NCBI GenBank assembly: GCA_964631125.1
Contig: CAZVYN010000025.1
Span: forward strand, 1 to 50,166
DNA length: 50,166 bases
Reading direction: 5' to 3'
Source of the DNA: CAZVYN01 sp964631125
GTDB lineage: Bacteria; Eisenbacteria; RBG-16-71-46; CAIMUX01
This document shows, piece by piece, positions 16,939 through 25,266 of the stretch. Each line of letters opens with the position of its first letter. Positions within the stretch are counted from its first letter, which is position 1. The notes under the pieces were generated by a model, which saw only the letters and a program-made list of their open reading frames with translations, did not search any database and was not told the DNA's origin. A program made the position numbers and the translations under genes.

Positions 16939-17157
16939 GGACCCTCCCAAGGCGCGGCTCAGTCCGCCGCCCCTTGCACCTGACGCTGAGTTGTCTCGGC
17001 CGCCTCAGGCGACCCGGCCTCGCGTCGCTCTCGATGGCGCCGGCGAAACCCGTCTCACCCTCTATGGGTCTCCCCGGTTTTATCGGACGCGAGCAACGGC
17101 GCCTTGACCCCGGATGAGGCCGGATCCGGCCGAGCCGGGGGCTCGCGTCAGCCGACT
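16939..17157. other. 219-bp gap between recG and the mglA-like gene, with a 14-bp palindrome
   Basis: A perfect 14-bp palindrome ggccggatccggcc lies at 17118-17131, followed on the plus strand by the short hairpin gagccgggggctc. Both lie 27-40 nt downstream of the recG stop and may end recG transcription; no U-run is evident. On the minus strand an A-rich patch (GATAAAACC) could be part of the GTPase promoter but has no good -35 partner. Confidence 0.35.
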
Positions 17158-19263
17158 TCAGCCGACATCAACGAGCGGAAGCCGCTGGCCGTGCAGCTCG
17201 AGCAGCCGCGCCCGCACCAGGCCCTGTTCCGGGCGATTCAACCCAGGATCGAGCCGGAGCAGCTCTCCGGCCTTCCGGTGGGCCAACTGGAGGAGGTCCT
17301 GATCTCTGGTGAGATCGGCCGCCCGCAGCGTCGGCAGCCCATGTTGGGCCGTCCCCATCAGTTCCCCCGGCCCGCGCAGCCGCAAGTCCTCTTCCGCCAC
17401 GCGGAATCCGCTCGTTTCACGCAGGAGGATCCGCAGGCGCTCCATCGACTCGCGCCCGACTCCACGGCCGACCACCATGAAGAAGTGCGACTCGCCGCCG
17501 CCGCGACCGATCCGGCCGCGCAACTGATGCAGTTGCGACAGCCCGAACCGCTCCGGATGTTCGATCACCAGAATGGTCGCCTCGGGCACGTCGACCCCGA
17601 CTTCGATCACCGTCGTCGCCACCAGACAGCGGACCTCGCCGCGTCGGAAGCGCCCGAGAATCTGCTCCTTCTCTTCTCCCGCGAGCCGTCCATGCAGGAG
17701 CGCAACGCCCCCCTCGCGGAAGCCCGGCAAGAGCGCGAGTTCTGCCGCCATCTGCGTGGCCGCGCGCATCTCCAACTCCTCCGACTCTTCGACCAACGGA
17801 TAGACGAAGTAGGCGCGTCGTCCCTGAGCGAGCTGCGCGCCGGTCCAACGCAGGAGATCGCCGCGACGCGCCTCCGGCACCAAGCGACCGGTGGGCGGCG
17901 TCCGCCCGGGCGGCATCTCATCGAGCACCGTCAGATCCAGATCACCGTAGAGAGTCATGGCGAGCGTGCGCGGAATCGGCGTGGCGCTCATGACCAGCGT
18001 GTGCGGCGAGCGCCCCTTCTCTCGCAATCGCGCGCGCTGCCGCACTCCGAATCGATGCTGTTCATCGACGACGACGAGCCCGAGCCGCGCGAACTCGACC
18101 GGGCCCTCCAAGAGCGCATGCGTGCCGATCAGCGCAGCGAGTTCGCCGCTCACCAGTCGTTCGAGCAACGGACGCCGCTCCCCCGCGCGCGTCCGTCCCA
18201 GGAGCAGACCACTCTTCAGACCGAGCGGCTCGAACCAGCTCCGGAAACTCGCGGCCTGCTGCGCCGCGAGCACTTCGGTCGGCGCCAAATACGCCAGTTG
18301 GAATCCGCACTCGATCGCGCGGAGCGCCGCCAGCGCCGCCACCACCGTCTTGCCGGATCCGACATCGCCTTGGAGCAGCCGGTTCATCGGAGTCGATCGC
18401 TCGATGTCGGCACTGATCTCCGTCACGGCGCGCTCCTGCGCGGGCGTGAGCGTGAACGGGAGCGCGCTTCGAAATCGATCGGTCAGACTTCCGCGCGGAT
18501 GCGACGACGGAGGCGGATCTCCGTCCCGCGCCGGCGTCGGCCCCGGCGTCTCTCCCTGTCGGTTCTTGACCAGCCCGAGCGCGAGCTGCAGCCAGAACAG
18601 TTCATCGAAAGCAATGCGCCGTCGCGCCGCTTCCGCCTGCGCTTCGTCCTCCGGGAAGTGCGCGTGCCGGTAGGCCAGCGCGAGCGACGGCCCGCCGATC
18701 TGCGCCGCCAACGCCTCGGGCAGCGCGTCCTCGATCACCGCCTTCTCCAGCGCCTCGTGGATCGCCCGCCGCAGTCCCTTCTGCGAGATCCCCTGCGTCG
18801 ACGGATAGACCGGAACGAGACGTCCCCCGGAGAGCGCCTCGGCCACGCCTCCCGGCGGCAGGACTTCGTACTCCGGCGCCTGCAGCTCGAGCCGCGCCGC
18901 AGCGGCGACGAGACGCACCTTCCCGTGCAGCAGCAGCCGCGTCCCGGCCTTGAGCTGCCGGATCAGGAACGGCTGGTTGAACCAGACCGCGGTCGCGCTG
19001 GCGCTCTCGTCCGAAAGCGTCGCGCGCACCAGTGAAAGCCCGCCCCGAACTCGCTGGGACACGATGCTCGTGACCGTAGCCACACAGGTCGCCTCGATCC
19101 CGGGCAGGAGATCGGCCAGCGGCCGAACGCGCGTCCGATCGACGTAACTCCTAGGGAGATGGCCCAGAAGCTCGCCCACCGAACTGATCTCCAGCCGGGC
19201 CAGCCGCTCCGCGCGTTGGGGTCCGACCCCCGGCACGAACTGGACCGGATCAGCGAGCCGCAC
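17158..19263 (-). CDS. recG: ATP-dependent DNA helicase RecG
   Basis: RecG remodels stalled replication forks and branched DNA. The 701-residue protein has an N-terminal helix-hairpin-type start (VQFVPGVGPQRAERLARLEI), the OB-fold wedge domain (residues about 50-190), then helicase motifs: RLLQGDVGSGKTVVAALAAL (Walker A), VVVDEQHRFGVRQRAR (DEQH box), LVMSATPIPRTLAMTLYGDL, VATTVIEVGVDVPEA and QLHQLRGRIGRGG. It ends in the usual RecG C-terminal region. The length is typical. The start is a GTG at 19263. It is divergently arranged with rpmB, and is the first gene before the mglA-like gene on its strand. Confidence 0.97.
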   Translation of the reverse strand: MRLADPVQFVPGVGPQRAERLARLEISSVGELLGHLPRSYVDRTRVRPLADLLPGIEATCVATVTSIVSQRVRGGLSLVRATLSDESASATAVWFNQPFLIRQLKAGTRLLLHGKVRLVAAAARLELQAPEYEVLPPGGVAEALSGGRLVPVYPSTQGISQKGLRRAIHEALEKAVIEDALPEALAAQIGGPSLALAYRHAHFPEDEAQAEAARRRIAFDELFWLQLALGLVKNRQGETPGPTPARDGDPPPSSHPRGSLTDRFRSALPFTLTPAQERAVTEISADIERSTPMNRLLQGDVGSGKTVVAALAALRAIECGFQLAYLAPTEVLAAQQAASFRSWFEPLGLKSGLLLGRTRAGERRPLLERLVSGELAALIGTHALLEGPVEFARLGLVVVDEQHRFGVRQRARLREKGRSPHTLVMSATPIPRTLAMTLYGDLDLTVLDEMPPGRTPPTGRLVPEARRGDLLRWTGAQLAQGRRAYFVYPLVEESEELEMRAATQMAAELALLPGFREGGVALLHGRLAGEEKEQILGRFRRGEVRCLVATTVIEVGVDVPEATILVIEHPERFGLSQLHQLRGRIGRGGGESHFFMVVGRGVGRESMERLRILLRETSGFRVAEEDLRLRGPGELMGTAQHGLPTLRAADLTRDQDLLQLAHRKAGELLRLDPGLNRPEQGLVRARLLELHGQRLPLVDVG

Positions 19264-19290
19264 CGGCGCCTACCAGAGGGAAGTTCGGCG

Positions 19291-19320
19291 TTGTGGGACC
19301 TGGGAGCACCTCCCTATACT
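19291..19320 (+). promoter_or_regulatory. Candidate sigma-70 promoter of rpmB
   Basis: TTGTGG (19291-19296), an 18-nt spacer and TATACT (19315-19320) form a good -35/-10 pair. The -10 matches five of six consensus bases. It leaves a leader of about 60 nt before the rpmB ATG, in the divergent gap shared with recG. Confidence 0.55.
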
Positions 19321-19387
19321 CCCGCCTCTTTGCCGCCTCGTCCACGGACATCCATGGAGAGGCCTGTCGGTTCGTCGAGGAGGTCCG

Positions 19388-19618
19388 ATGTCTCGCGCGT
19401 GTGATATCTGCGGTAAGGGAATCCAGTTCGGCAATCAGATCAGCCACGCCAACAACCACACCAAGCGTGTCTGGCAGCCGAACCTCCAGCGTGTCCGCGC
19501 CTTCGTCGAAGGCCGCCCCATGCACCTCAAGGTCTGCACCAACTGCATCAAGTCCGGCTTCGTGACCAAACACGTCCGCAAGCCCGGCGCGGGTACGACC
19601 AAGACTCCGACCGCGTAG
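19388..19618 (+). CDS. rpmB: 50S ribosomal protein L28
   Basis: This is a small 76-residue protein of the large ribosomal subunit. It starts SRACDICGKGIQFGNQISHA and has NNHTKRVWQPNLQRVRAFV and the second cysteine pair in LKVCTNCIKSGFV. Two CxxC motifs mark the zinc-binding form. AGGAGG lies 4-5 nt before the ATG. It stands alone on the plus strand between recG (divergent) and the TPR gene (convergent), with its own promoter and a strong palindromic terminator. Confidence 0.97.
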   Translation: MSRACDICGKGIQFGNQISHANNHTKRVWQPNLQRVRAFVEGRPMHLKVCTNCIKSGFVTKHVRKPGAGTTKTPTA

Positions 19619-19699
19619 GCGCCGAGCGCTGACTTGGTCGGTCCCCACCTTGGCGGGTCCGGGCACCTACGAGGCGAAGACCGGAAGCTCCGCTTCCGT

Positions 19700-19747
19700 G
19701 TGAAAAGAGGTGCAACTGTTGCCGGCAACAGTTTCACCTCTTTTCAC
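19700..19747. terminator. 48-bp near-perfect palindrome, probable bidirectional terminator
   Basis: Arms of 24 nt (starting gtgaaaagaggtg and ending cacctcttttcac) pair perfectly except for c19713 opposite t19734, with no loop bases at the centre. Each strand shows a T-run (CTTTTCAC) at the distal end of the inner GC-rich stem, suitable for intrinsic termination in both directions between convergent genes. Confidence 0.75.
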
Positions 19748-19892
19748 ATGCGGTGGGCCGATGGTTGGATGGCGGCCGGTTGGATGAGCCGCTGACGCGT
19801 CGCGGCTCACGTCGGATCGAACACCAGCCCCTCTGCCGGATCGAGTCCCCGCCTCACGCCCGCACCCGCACCCATGCTCGCAGACTCCGGCG

Positions 19893-19915
19893 GCGGACCG
19901 CGCGACGCGGTCCGC
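19893..19915 (-). terminator. Hairpin directly after the dcw-end TPR gene
   Basis: The arms gcggaccgcg and cgcggtccgc form a 10-bp stem with a 3-base loop, beginning two bases past the TAA of the TPR gene. No U-run follows on the minus strand; TTT follows on the plus strand. Confidence 0.5.
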
Positions 19916-19916
19916 T

Positions 19917-21548
19917 TTACAAATCGTCCAGTAGCCCCGGATCGGCGAACGCCCGCGCGAGCGGGTGGGTGGAGTCGACGCGTAACACGGCGGCCATCTC
20001 GGCGCGGCCGCGGGCGGGGTCGCCGCGGCGGAAGCAGCTGAGGCCGAGGGCGACTCGGGCGTCGATGTAACCGGAGTTGAGGCGGACGGCTTCCTCGAAA
20101 CTGGCGGCGGCTTCTTCTTCACGGCCTTGGAGTTCGAGGCTGCGGCCGAGGAGTTGATGGAGGTCGGGGTAGTCGGGAGTGAGAGCCAGCGCTCGGCGGA
20201 GGGTCGACTCTGATTCGACCGCTTCGCCGCTTTCCAGTTCGACGCGGGCCAACGCTTCCAGGGCGCGGACGAACTCGGGGTTGAGGGCGACGGCTTGTTC
20301 GAGGTGTGCGCGGCCCTCTCGGGTGCGCCCGCCGCGGTAGAGGACGAGGCCGAGGCCTAGGTGGGCATCGGCGAAGTTGGGATTCCGTTCCAGGACTCGT
20401 TCGAACAGGCCGCGCGCTTTCTCGGTCTCGCCGGAGCGGAGCAGTTGATAGCCGAGCTCGCTCGTCCCGCGGATCAACTCGGGGTCGGCGTCGAGTGCGA
20501 TCTCGAGTTCTCGGACGGCGTCTTCGGTGCGGCCCTCGGCCGCGAGCGTGAGCGAGAGGAAGTAGCGGGCTCGGTGGAACGCGGGGTGCTGCTTCAGCGC
20601 TTCTTCCATGAGCGCGCGTGCGGCGGCGAGATTGCCCTGGCGGAGTTCCGCCACGCCGAGATAGAGGGTGATGTCGGGGAAGTGCGGCTGGAGTTCGGCG
20701 GCGGCGCGCAGTTCGTGGGCGGCGTCGCTCGGTCGATCGTCGCGCAAGAGCGTGAGCCCGAGTTGGAGACGCGCCTCGACGTAATTCGGGTTGATCGCGA
20801 GTGCGTCGCGGAACTCGAGCACGGCCAACTCGAGCGCGCCCGCTTCGCTGTAGAGCGCGCCCAGCTTGCAGTGGAGGTCGGCGTAGGTGGGACGCTGTGC
20901 GACCGCGACGCGCATCTGTTCGATCGCCTCTTCCAGATCGCCGCGGTCGTACGCCTCGAGTGCGTGGTGGAGATGGTCCTGACTCTCGCGTCGCCGCTCG
21001 GTCTCCTCGTGCACCTCGCGCATGATCCCCTCGTCGAGACCGAAGGCCAGGTCGAGGTTGAGACGCGGCGGCAGACGGAAACCCTCGCGCGAGAGCGTCC
21101 TCAGTTCGGCCAGCGCCTCGTCGGCCCGGCCTTGATGCCACGTGGCCAGCGCGAGCGCGGCGCGCGCCTCCACAAACGAAGGATTGATGCGCAGTGCGCT
21201 GCGGCAGTGATCCTCCGCCGCGGCGTGCTCACCGTCCCCGGCGAGGATGCGGGCCAGGAGGAAATGCAGATCGGGGTAGCGATAGCCGGCCTCGAGGGCG
21301 CGCTCGAACTCGCGGCGCGCGTCGTGCGTCCGGCCTTGGCGATTGAGGGAGAGTCCGAGTTTGGCGTGCGCCTCGGCGACGTAGAAGCGGCCGAGGCTGT
21401 GGTACGGGTTGTTCCGATCCTGGATCGAGGTCAGCGCGAGCTCGAACTCCCGCGCCGCCACGTCGAACTCCCCGCGATTGAAATGCAGGATGCCCCGACG
21501 GTAGTGATCCGTCCCCGCCCGCGCGAACAACTTGCCGAAGAGAGCCAT
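19917..21548 (-). CDS. TPR-repeat protein at the end of the dcw cluster
   Basis: This 543-residue cytoplasmic protein has about 13-15 tetratricopeptide units, such as YRRGILHFNRGEFDVAAREF, YADLHCKLGALYSEAGALEL and NFADAHLGLGLVLYRGGRTR. No signal peptide, membrane segment or catalytic motif is visible. The ATG at 21548 is 41 nt after ftsZ on the same strand, so it is probably co-transcribed with the division genes, and a hairpin follows its stop. TPR arrays usually assemble protein complexes; a role in division or envelope growth is an inference from position. It differs in sequence from the other TPR gene at 14014-15102. Confidence 0.9.
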   Translation of the reverse strand: MALFGKLFARAGTDHYRRGILHFNRGEFDVAAREFELALTSIQDRNNPYHSLGRFYVAEAHAKLGLSLNRQGRTHDARREFERALEAGYRYPDLHFLLARILAGDGEHAAAEDHCRSALRINPSFVEARAALALATWHQGRADEALAELRTLSREGFRLPPRLNLDLAFGLDEGIMREVHEETERRRESQDHLHHALEAYDRGDLEEAIEQMRVAVAQRPTYADLHCKLGALYSEAGALELAVLEFRDALAINPNYVEARLQLGLTLLRDDRPSDAAHELRAAAELQPHFPDITLYLGVAELRQGNLAAARALMEEALKQHPAFHRARYFLSLTLAAEGRTEDAVRELEIALDADPELIRGTSELGYQLLRSGETEKARGLFERVLERNPNFADAHLGLGLVLYRGGRTREGRAHLEQAVALNPEFVRALEALARVELESGEAVESESTLRRALALTPDYPDLHQLLGRSLELQGREEEAAASFEEAVRLNSGYIDARVALGLSCFRRGDPARGRAEMAAVLRVDSTHPLARAFADPGLLDDL

Positions 21549-21589
21549 GGTGGGCGCCTCTCGTGTGCGGACGCGATCGACCTGGAGAG

Positions 21590-23101
21590 CTAGTCCATCC
21601 GCTTGCGGATGAAGGTGGGCACGTCGAGCAGGTCGCGCTGTGCGCCCCGCCCATCGACCGTCGCCTCGTCCCTCACCCAGGCGCGCGGTGAATGTTCCGC
21701 CGCGCCGACCAGAGGTCTCGATTCACGCACGATCGATGGGCGCGCCAGCGAGAGCGGGGCGTTCGAACTCCTTGTTCCAGAGGCGCTCGTCGGGGACGTC
21801 GGCGCCTCGCCGTACAGATCGGTTTCCACTCTGCGCTCGGTCCGGGGCGGCGTCAGGAAGAGGTCTTCCTCACGTCGAGGCGCGGACACGGGCGTCCAGT
21901 CGTCGGCTCCCGCCCGGCCCCACGGATTCGCCGGGATGCCGGGAGCAGCGGGCCCAGGCGTCGGCACAGGCGTCGGCGTGGCTGAAGCCATAGCAGACGG
22001 CGCAGCAGCTCCTTCGCGGGCGTCGTTCGACCTCGCGCGGTCGTAGGCGCCCGAGATCGAGACCTGCGTGCGACGCGATTCGGCGGAACGGAGCACGTCG
22101 GCGGCGCGGAGAGCGTCGCTGGCGGCGTAGCTGGCGCTGTCGGGCGCCTGGGGGAAGCCGGTGGCGATGATCGTGACGCGCATCTCATCGCCCAGAGTCG
22201 GATCGACGACCGCGCCCCAGAAGACGTCGGCGTCGTCGCCCGCGCGGTCGGCCACGAACTGCGCCGCTTCGGCCGCCTCGTGGAAACTCATCGAGGCGCC
22301 GCCCTGCACGTTCACCAGCAGCGCCTGCGCGCCGTCGATGGTGAGCTCCTCCAAGAGCGGACTGGAGACCGCGGCTTGCGCCGCCTCCATCGCGCGGCCG
22401 GCGCCGCTGGCGAAACCGCATCCGAGGAGCGCGTTCCCGCGGTCGCGCATCACCGTGCAGACGTCGGCGAAATCGAGGTTGATGATGCCGTGCCCGATGA
22501 TCAGGTCCGAGATGCCGCGCGTCGACTGATAGAGCACTTCGTCCGCCAGGAGCAGGGCCGAGTCGAACGAGGTGCCGGTCGGCACGATGTGCATCAGCTT
22601 CTGGTTGGGGATCGCGATGAGCGTGTCGACATGCTGGCGGAGTTGCGCCAGGCCATCGAGCGCGCGCGTCATCTTCTTGCGGCCCTCGAAGGAGAACGGC
22701 TTCGTCACGATCGCGACGGTGAGCACGCCGAGTTCCTTGGCCAAGCGCGCGATGACCGGCGCAGCGCCGGTGCCGGTGCCGCCGCCCATGCCCGAGGTGA
22801 TGAAGAGCATGTCGGCCCCGAGGATGATCTCCTGCAACGTGTCGTGATCTTCCTCCGCGGAGAGTCGGCCGATCTCGGGATTGCCGCCGGCGCCGCGGCC
22901 CCGCGTGGTCTGCTGTCCGATCTGGATTCGGTTCGGGCAGGCCGCGCGCTCGAGCGCCTGGGAATCGGTGTTCGCCACCCAGAAATCGACGCCCGTCAGC
23001 CCGGCCTCGACCATGCGATTCACGGCGTTGGATCCACCCCCACCTACCCCGATGACCTTCAAGACGGCGGGCGCCGTGCGGTTGTCGACGAGCTCGAGCA
23101 T
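21590..23101 (-). CDS. ftsZ: Cell division GTPase FtsZ
   Basis: FtsZ polymerises into the Z-ring that organises division. The 503-residue protein has the tubulin/FtsZ N-terminal motif KVIGVGGGGSNAVNRMVEAG, the signature FITSGMGGGTGTGAAPVIA, and the T7 loop INLDFADVCTVMRDRG. The globular domain ends near residue 320. A linker of about 170 residues, rich in Pro, Ala and Arg, leads to the C-terminal peptide DLLDVPTFIRKRMD, which binds FtsA and other partners. The long linker makes the protein larger than the usual 380-400 residues. GGAGG precedes the ATG. A candidate internal promoter lies in the 111-nt gap after ftsA. Confidence 0.97.
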   Translation of the reverse strand: MLELVDNRTAPAVLKVIGVGGGGSNAVNRMVEAGLTGVDFWVANTDSQALERAACPNRIQIGQQTTRGRGAGGNPEIGRLSAEEDHDTLQEIILGADMLFITSGMGGGTGTGAAPVIARLAKELGVLTVAIVTKPFSFEGRKKMTRALDGLAQLRQHVDTLIAIPNQKLMHIVPTGTSFDSALLLADEVLYQSTRGISDLIIGHGIINLDFADVCTVMRDRGNALLGCGFASGAGRAMEAAQAAVSSPLLEELTIDGAQALLVNVQGGASMSFHEAAEAAQFVADRAGDDADVFWGAVVDPTLGDEMRVTIIATGFPQAPDSASYAASDALRAADVLRSAESRRTQVSISGAYDRARSNDAREGAAAPSAMASATPTPVPTPGPAAPGIPANPWGRAGADDWTPVSAPRREEDLFLTPPRTERRVETDLYGEAPTSPTSASGTRSSNAPLSLARPSIVRESRPLVGAAEHSPRAWVRDEATVDGRGAQRDLLDVPTFIRKRMD

Positions 23102-23164
23102 GAGCTAGCACCTCCGTGTGTGCGTCTCTCTGGCATCCTTGCGGGAGACTAAGTGGTTGGCACC

Positions 23165-23192
23165 TTTATACAGAATGCGGCGCCTTTGTGCA
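23165..23192 (-). promoter_or_regulatory. Candidate internal promoter for ftsZ
   Basis: On the minus strand TGCACA (23187-23192), a 16-nt spacer and TATAAA (23165-23170) lie in the only sizeable gap of the lower dcw cluster. The -10 matches five of six consensus bases, the -35 four. A separate ftsZ promoter is common in other bacteria. Confidence 0.5.
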
Positions 23193-23212
23193 TCCCTCTT
23201 CCTCGTTCGCGC

Positions 23213-24436
23213 CTAGAGGTGCTCGCGGAACCACTCGCGGAACGGCCGCCGAACACGGTCCAGTAGGTTCGTTCCGACCCGTCGGGTCCGCCCTTCAGCG
23301 GCGCCGTAGAGCACGAGACCGACCGCCGCGGACATCCGCGGATCGGCCGTCCAGTCGGTCACTCCCTTGAGACCGGTCGGCACTCCGACTCGGGCCGGCA
23401 GACCGAGCGTTCGCTCCGCCAACTCGGTCAGACCACGGAGGGCGGCGGTCCCGCCGGTCAGAACGACGCCGGCCTTCAAGAGCGACGGATCGAGGACACG
23501 CTCCACCTCGGCGCGGGCGAGCGCGAAGATCTCCTCCGCGCGCGGCTCGATGATCGATGCGACCACCTGCGTCGTCACCCGCTTGGGTTCACGTCCCCCG
23601 ACTCCCGCCACCTCGACCTCTTCGTGGGGCGCAACGCGCGCCGCGATGGCGGCGCCGTGCTCCAGCTTGAGCCGCTCAGCCTGATCGAGCGAGGTGTGCA
23701 GGACAACCGCGATGTCGTTGGTGATCGCTTTGCCTCCGTAACCCAGAACGGCCGTGTGGCGCACGCTCCCTCGCTCGTAGACCGCGACGTCGGTCGTGCC
23801 GCCGCCGATGTCCAGCAAGAGAACGCCGAGCGCCGCTTCGTCGTCCTCCACCACGGCACGCGCCGAGGCCAGCGACTCCAGGATGAGCGCGTCGACTTGC
23901 ACGCCCGCGCGGGTGATGGCGCGCAGAAGGTTCTGCACCGCGGTCGAATGCACCGTCACGATGTGCACTTCGGCCTCGAGCCGCACGCCCGACATGCCGA
24001 GCGGATCGCGGATCCCGCGCTGTTCATCCACGGTGAAATCGCGCGGCAGGCAATGCAGGAGCTGCCGGTCTCCGGGGATCGGATAGGCGCGCGCATGCTC
24101 CAGCACACGCTGCAGGTCGTCTGAGTGGATCTCGCGATCCTTGCGCGAGACGCCGATCACGCCGGTCGACTGGAACGAGCGGACATGCTCGCCGGCGATC
24201 CCCGCCATGACGTTCTTGATCGAGATCCCCGCGCTCTGACTGGCGGAGCGGAGCGCGTCGGTGACCGCCTGCGTGGTCGCTTCCAGATTGACGACGACCC
24301 CGCGCTCGAGCCCGTCACACGGACAGGCGCCGACCCCGAGGATCGAGGTGACGTCGCCGTTGTCCACCTCCGCGACGACCGCGCAGACCTTGGTGGTGCC
24401 GACATCGAGTCCGACTGTGACCTGCGTAGCGCTCAC
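23213..24436 (-). CDS. ftsA: Cell division protein FtsA
   Basis: FtsA is an actin-like protein that tethers FtsZ filaments to the membrane. The 407-residue product starts with the phosphate-1 motif TVGLDVGTTKVCAVVAEV, carries the SHS2 (1C) domain around GVRLEAEVHIVTVHSTAVQN, the phosphate-2 motif VLLLDIGGGTTDVAVYERG, and the adenosine motif KAGVVLTGGTAALRGLTELA. The C-terminal RVRRPFREWFREHL is a typical amphipathic membrane-targeting helix. The GTG at 24436 overlaps the ftsQ stop (GTGA) and has GAGGAG upstream, inside ftsQ. Confidence 0.97.
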   Translation of the reverse strand: MSATQVTVGLDVGTTKVCAVVAEVDNGDVTSILGVGACPCDGLERGVVVNLEATTQAVTDALRSASQSAGISIKNVMAGIAGEHVRSFQSTGVIGVSRKDREIHSDDLQRVLEHARAYPIPGDRQLLHCLPRDFTVDEQRGIRDPLGMSGVRLEAEVHIVTVHSTAVQNLLRAITRAGVQVDALILESLASARAVVEDDEAALGVLLLDIGGGTTDVAVYERGSVRHTAVLGYGGKAITNDIAVVLHTSLDQAERLKLEHGAAIAARVAPHEEVEVAGVGGREPKRVTTQVVASIIEPRAEEIFALARAEVERVLDPSLLKAGVVLTGGTAALRGLTELAERTLGLPARVGVPTGLKGVTDWTADPRMSAAVGLVLYGAAEGRTRRVGTNLLDRVRRPFREWFREHL

Positions 24437-25266
24437 GCGGCGTTCTCCTCGTCGGACGCGCCAGTGTCTTCGGTCGGCGGCATCTGGCCCGGCGCGGGGC
24501 GCACCACCACCTGATCGCGGAAGCGCAGTTCGAGCACCGCGTCGTCGATTCCCCACCCGTCCAGGTCTTCCAAGATGCGCGGCAGGTGCGCCCAGAGCTC
24601 GCCGTTGATCGAAGGATCCCAGAGCACGACGCGATGACCCGGCCTCAGGTAGACGGCGAATCCCTCTTCCCCCAGATAGCGCACTTCGGAGATCGCGCGC
24701 CAGAGTTCAGGTGAGCGATCGCGCACCGAGGCGAAATGTGCGACCCAACTCGCGTCCAAGACCGACTCGATCCTCGAGCCCGGGCGTAGCTGGCCGGGAA
24801 AATCGCCGGTCAGCACGGGGAGATCGATCGGATCGAAGACCGGGTGGGTCTCGAGCAAGACTCCGTCGCTGGAGAGATCGCAGTTCATGCCGTCGATGGG
24901 AGCGCCGAGTCGCAGCAGGACATCTCGCTCCTGGATCCGCAGCTCCAGACCCCTCGGCGCGACCCACCGGATCTCCGCCGCGGCCACGCGCGAGTGCGCC
25001 GCGAGCAGACGCAGATCCGCGTCTCGCGGAACGCTCCACCAGGCGTCGCCGGTGCGGAGACCGGCGGCGGCCAGCAGCTCGTCCGCGGGCAGTGTGCGAT
25101 TGCCGGAGACGGCCAGGCGTCCCACCGTCCAGAAGCGCGTGGACGGACCCGCCAACTGGAGGAGCGCGAGAGTCGCCGCCGCGGCCAGGCCCAAGCCGAG
25201 AAGCCCCAGCCAGACCGGGGCGCCGCCGCGGCGTCTCGGCGCCGAGATCGGGTCGCGGTCGTTCAT
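24433..25266 (-). CDS. ftsQ: Cell division protein FtsQ (DivIB family)
   Basis: FtsQ is a bitopic divisome protein linking early and late components. The 277-residue product has a short basic cytoplasmic end (SAPRRRGGAP), one membrane helix (VWLGLLGLGLAAAATLALLQ), a POTRA domain beginning WTVGRLAVSGNRTLPADELL, and the FtsQ beta domain. It ends in an acidic tail. The ATG at 25266 overlaps the murC stop (ATGA); upstream read-through lies in murC. murB and ddl, which often sit between murC and ftsQ, are absent here. Confidence 0.9.
   Translation of the reverse strand: MNDRDPISAPRRRGGAPVWLGLLGLGLAAAATLALLQLAGPSTRFWTVGRLAVSGNRTLPADELLAAAGLRTGDAWWSVPRDADLRLLAAHSRVAAAEIRWVAPRGLELRIQERDVLLRLGAPIDGMNCDLSSDGVLLETHPVFDPIDLPVLTGDFPGQLRPGSRIESVLDASWVAHFASVRDRSPELWRAISEVRYLGEEGFAVYLRPGHRVVLWDPSINGELWAHLPRILEDLDGWGIDDAVLELRFRDQVVVRPAPGQMPPTEDTGASDEENAA

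Larger units (their letters stand above)
19619..19916. other. 298-bp convergent intergenic region with four hairpins
   Basis: No gene is visible between the rpmB stop and the end of the TPR gene. Four inverted repeats follow each other: 19682-19698 (7-bp stem, 3-base loop), 19700-19747 (about 24-bp arms), 19785-19809 (8-bp stem, 9-base loop) and 19893-19915 (10-bp stem, 3-base loop). The second and fourth are the likely terminators and are listed separately. Confidence 0.7.

Noticed and set aside
16951..17157. Riboswitch or structured leader before the mglA-like gene
   Set aside because: I looked for GEMM-like and other conserved cores and could not match any; only short generic hairpins are visible.
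17104..19035. A 643-codon open frame on the plus strand
   Set aside because: It lies opposite recG, has an Arg/Gln/Pro-rich composition typical of antisense frames in GC-rich DNA, and shows no recognisable domain.
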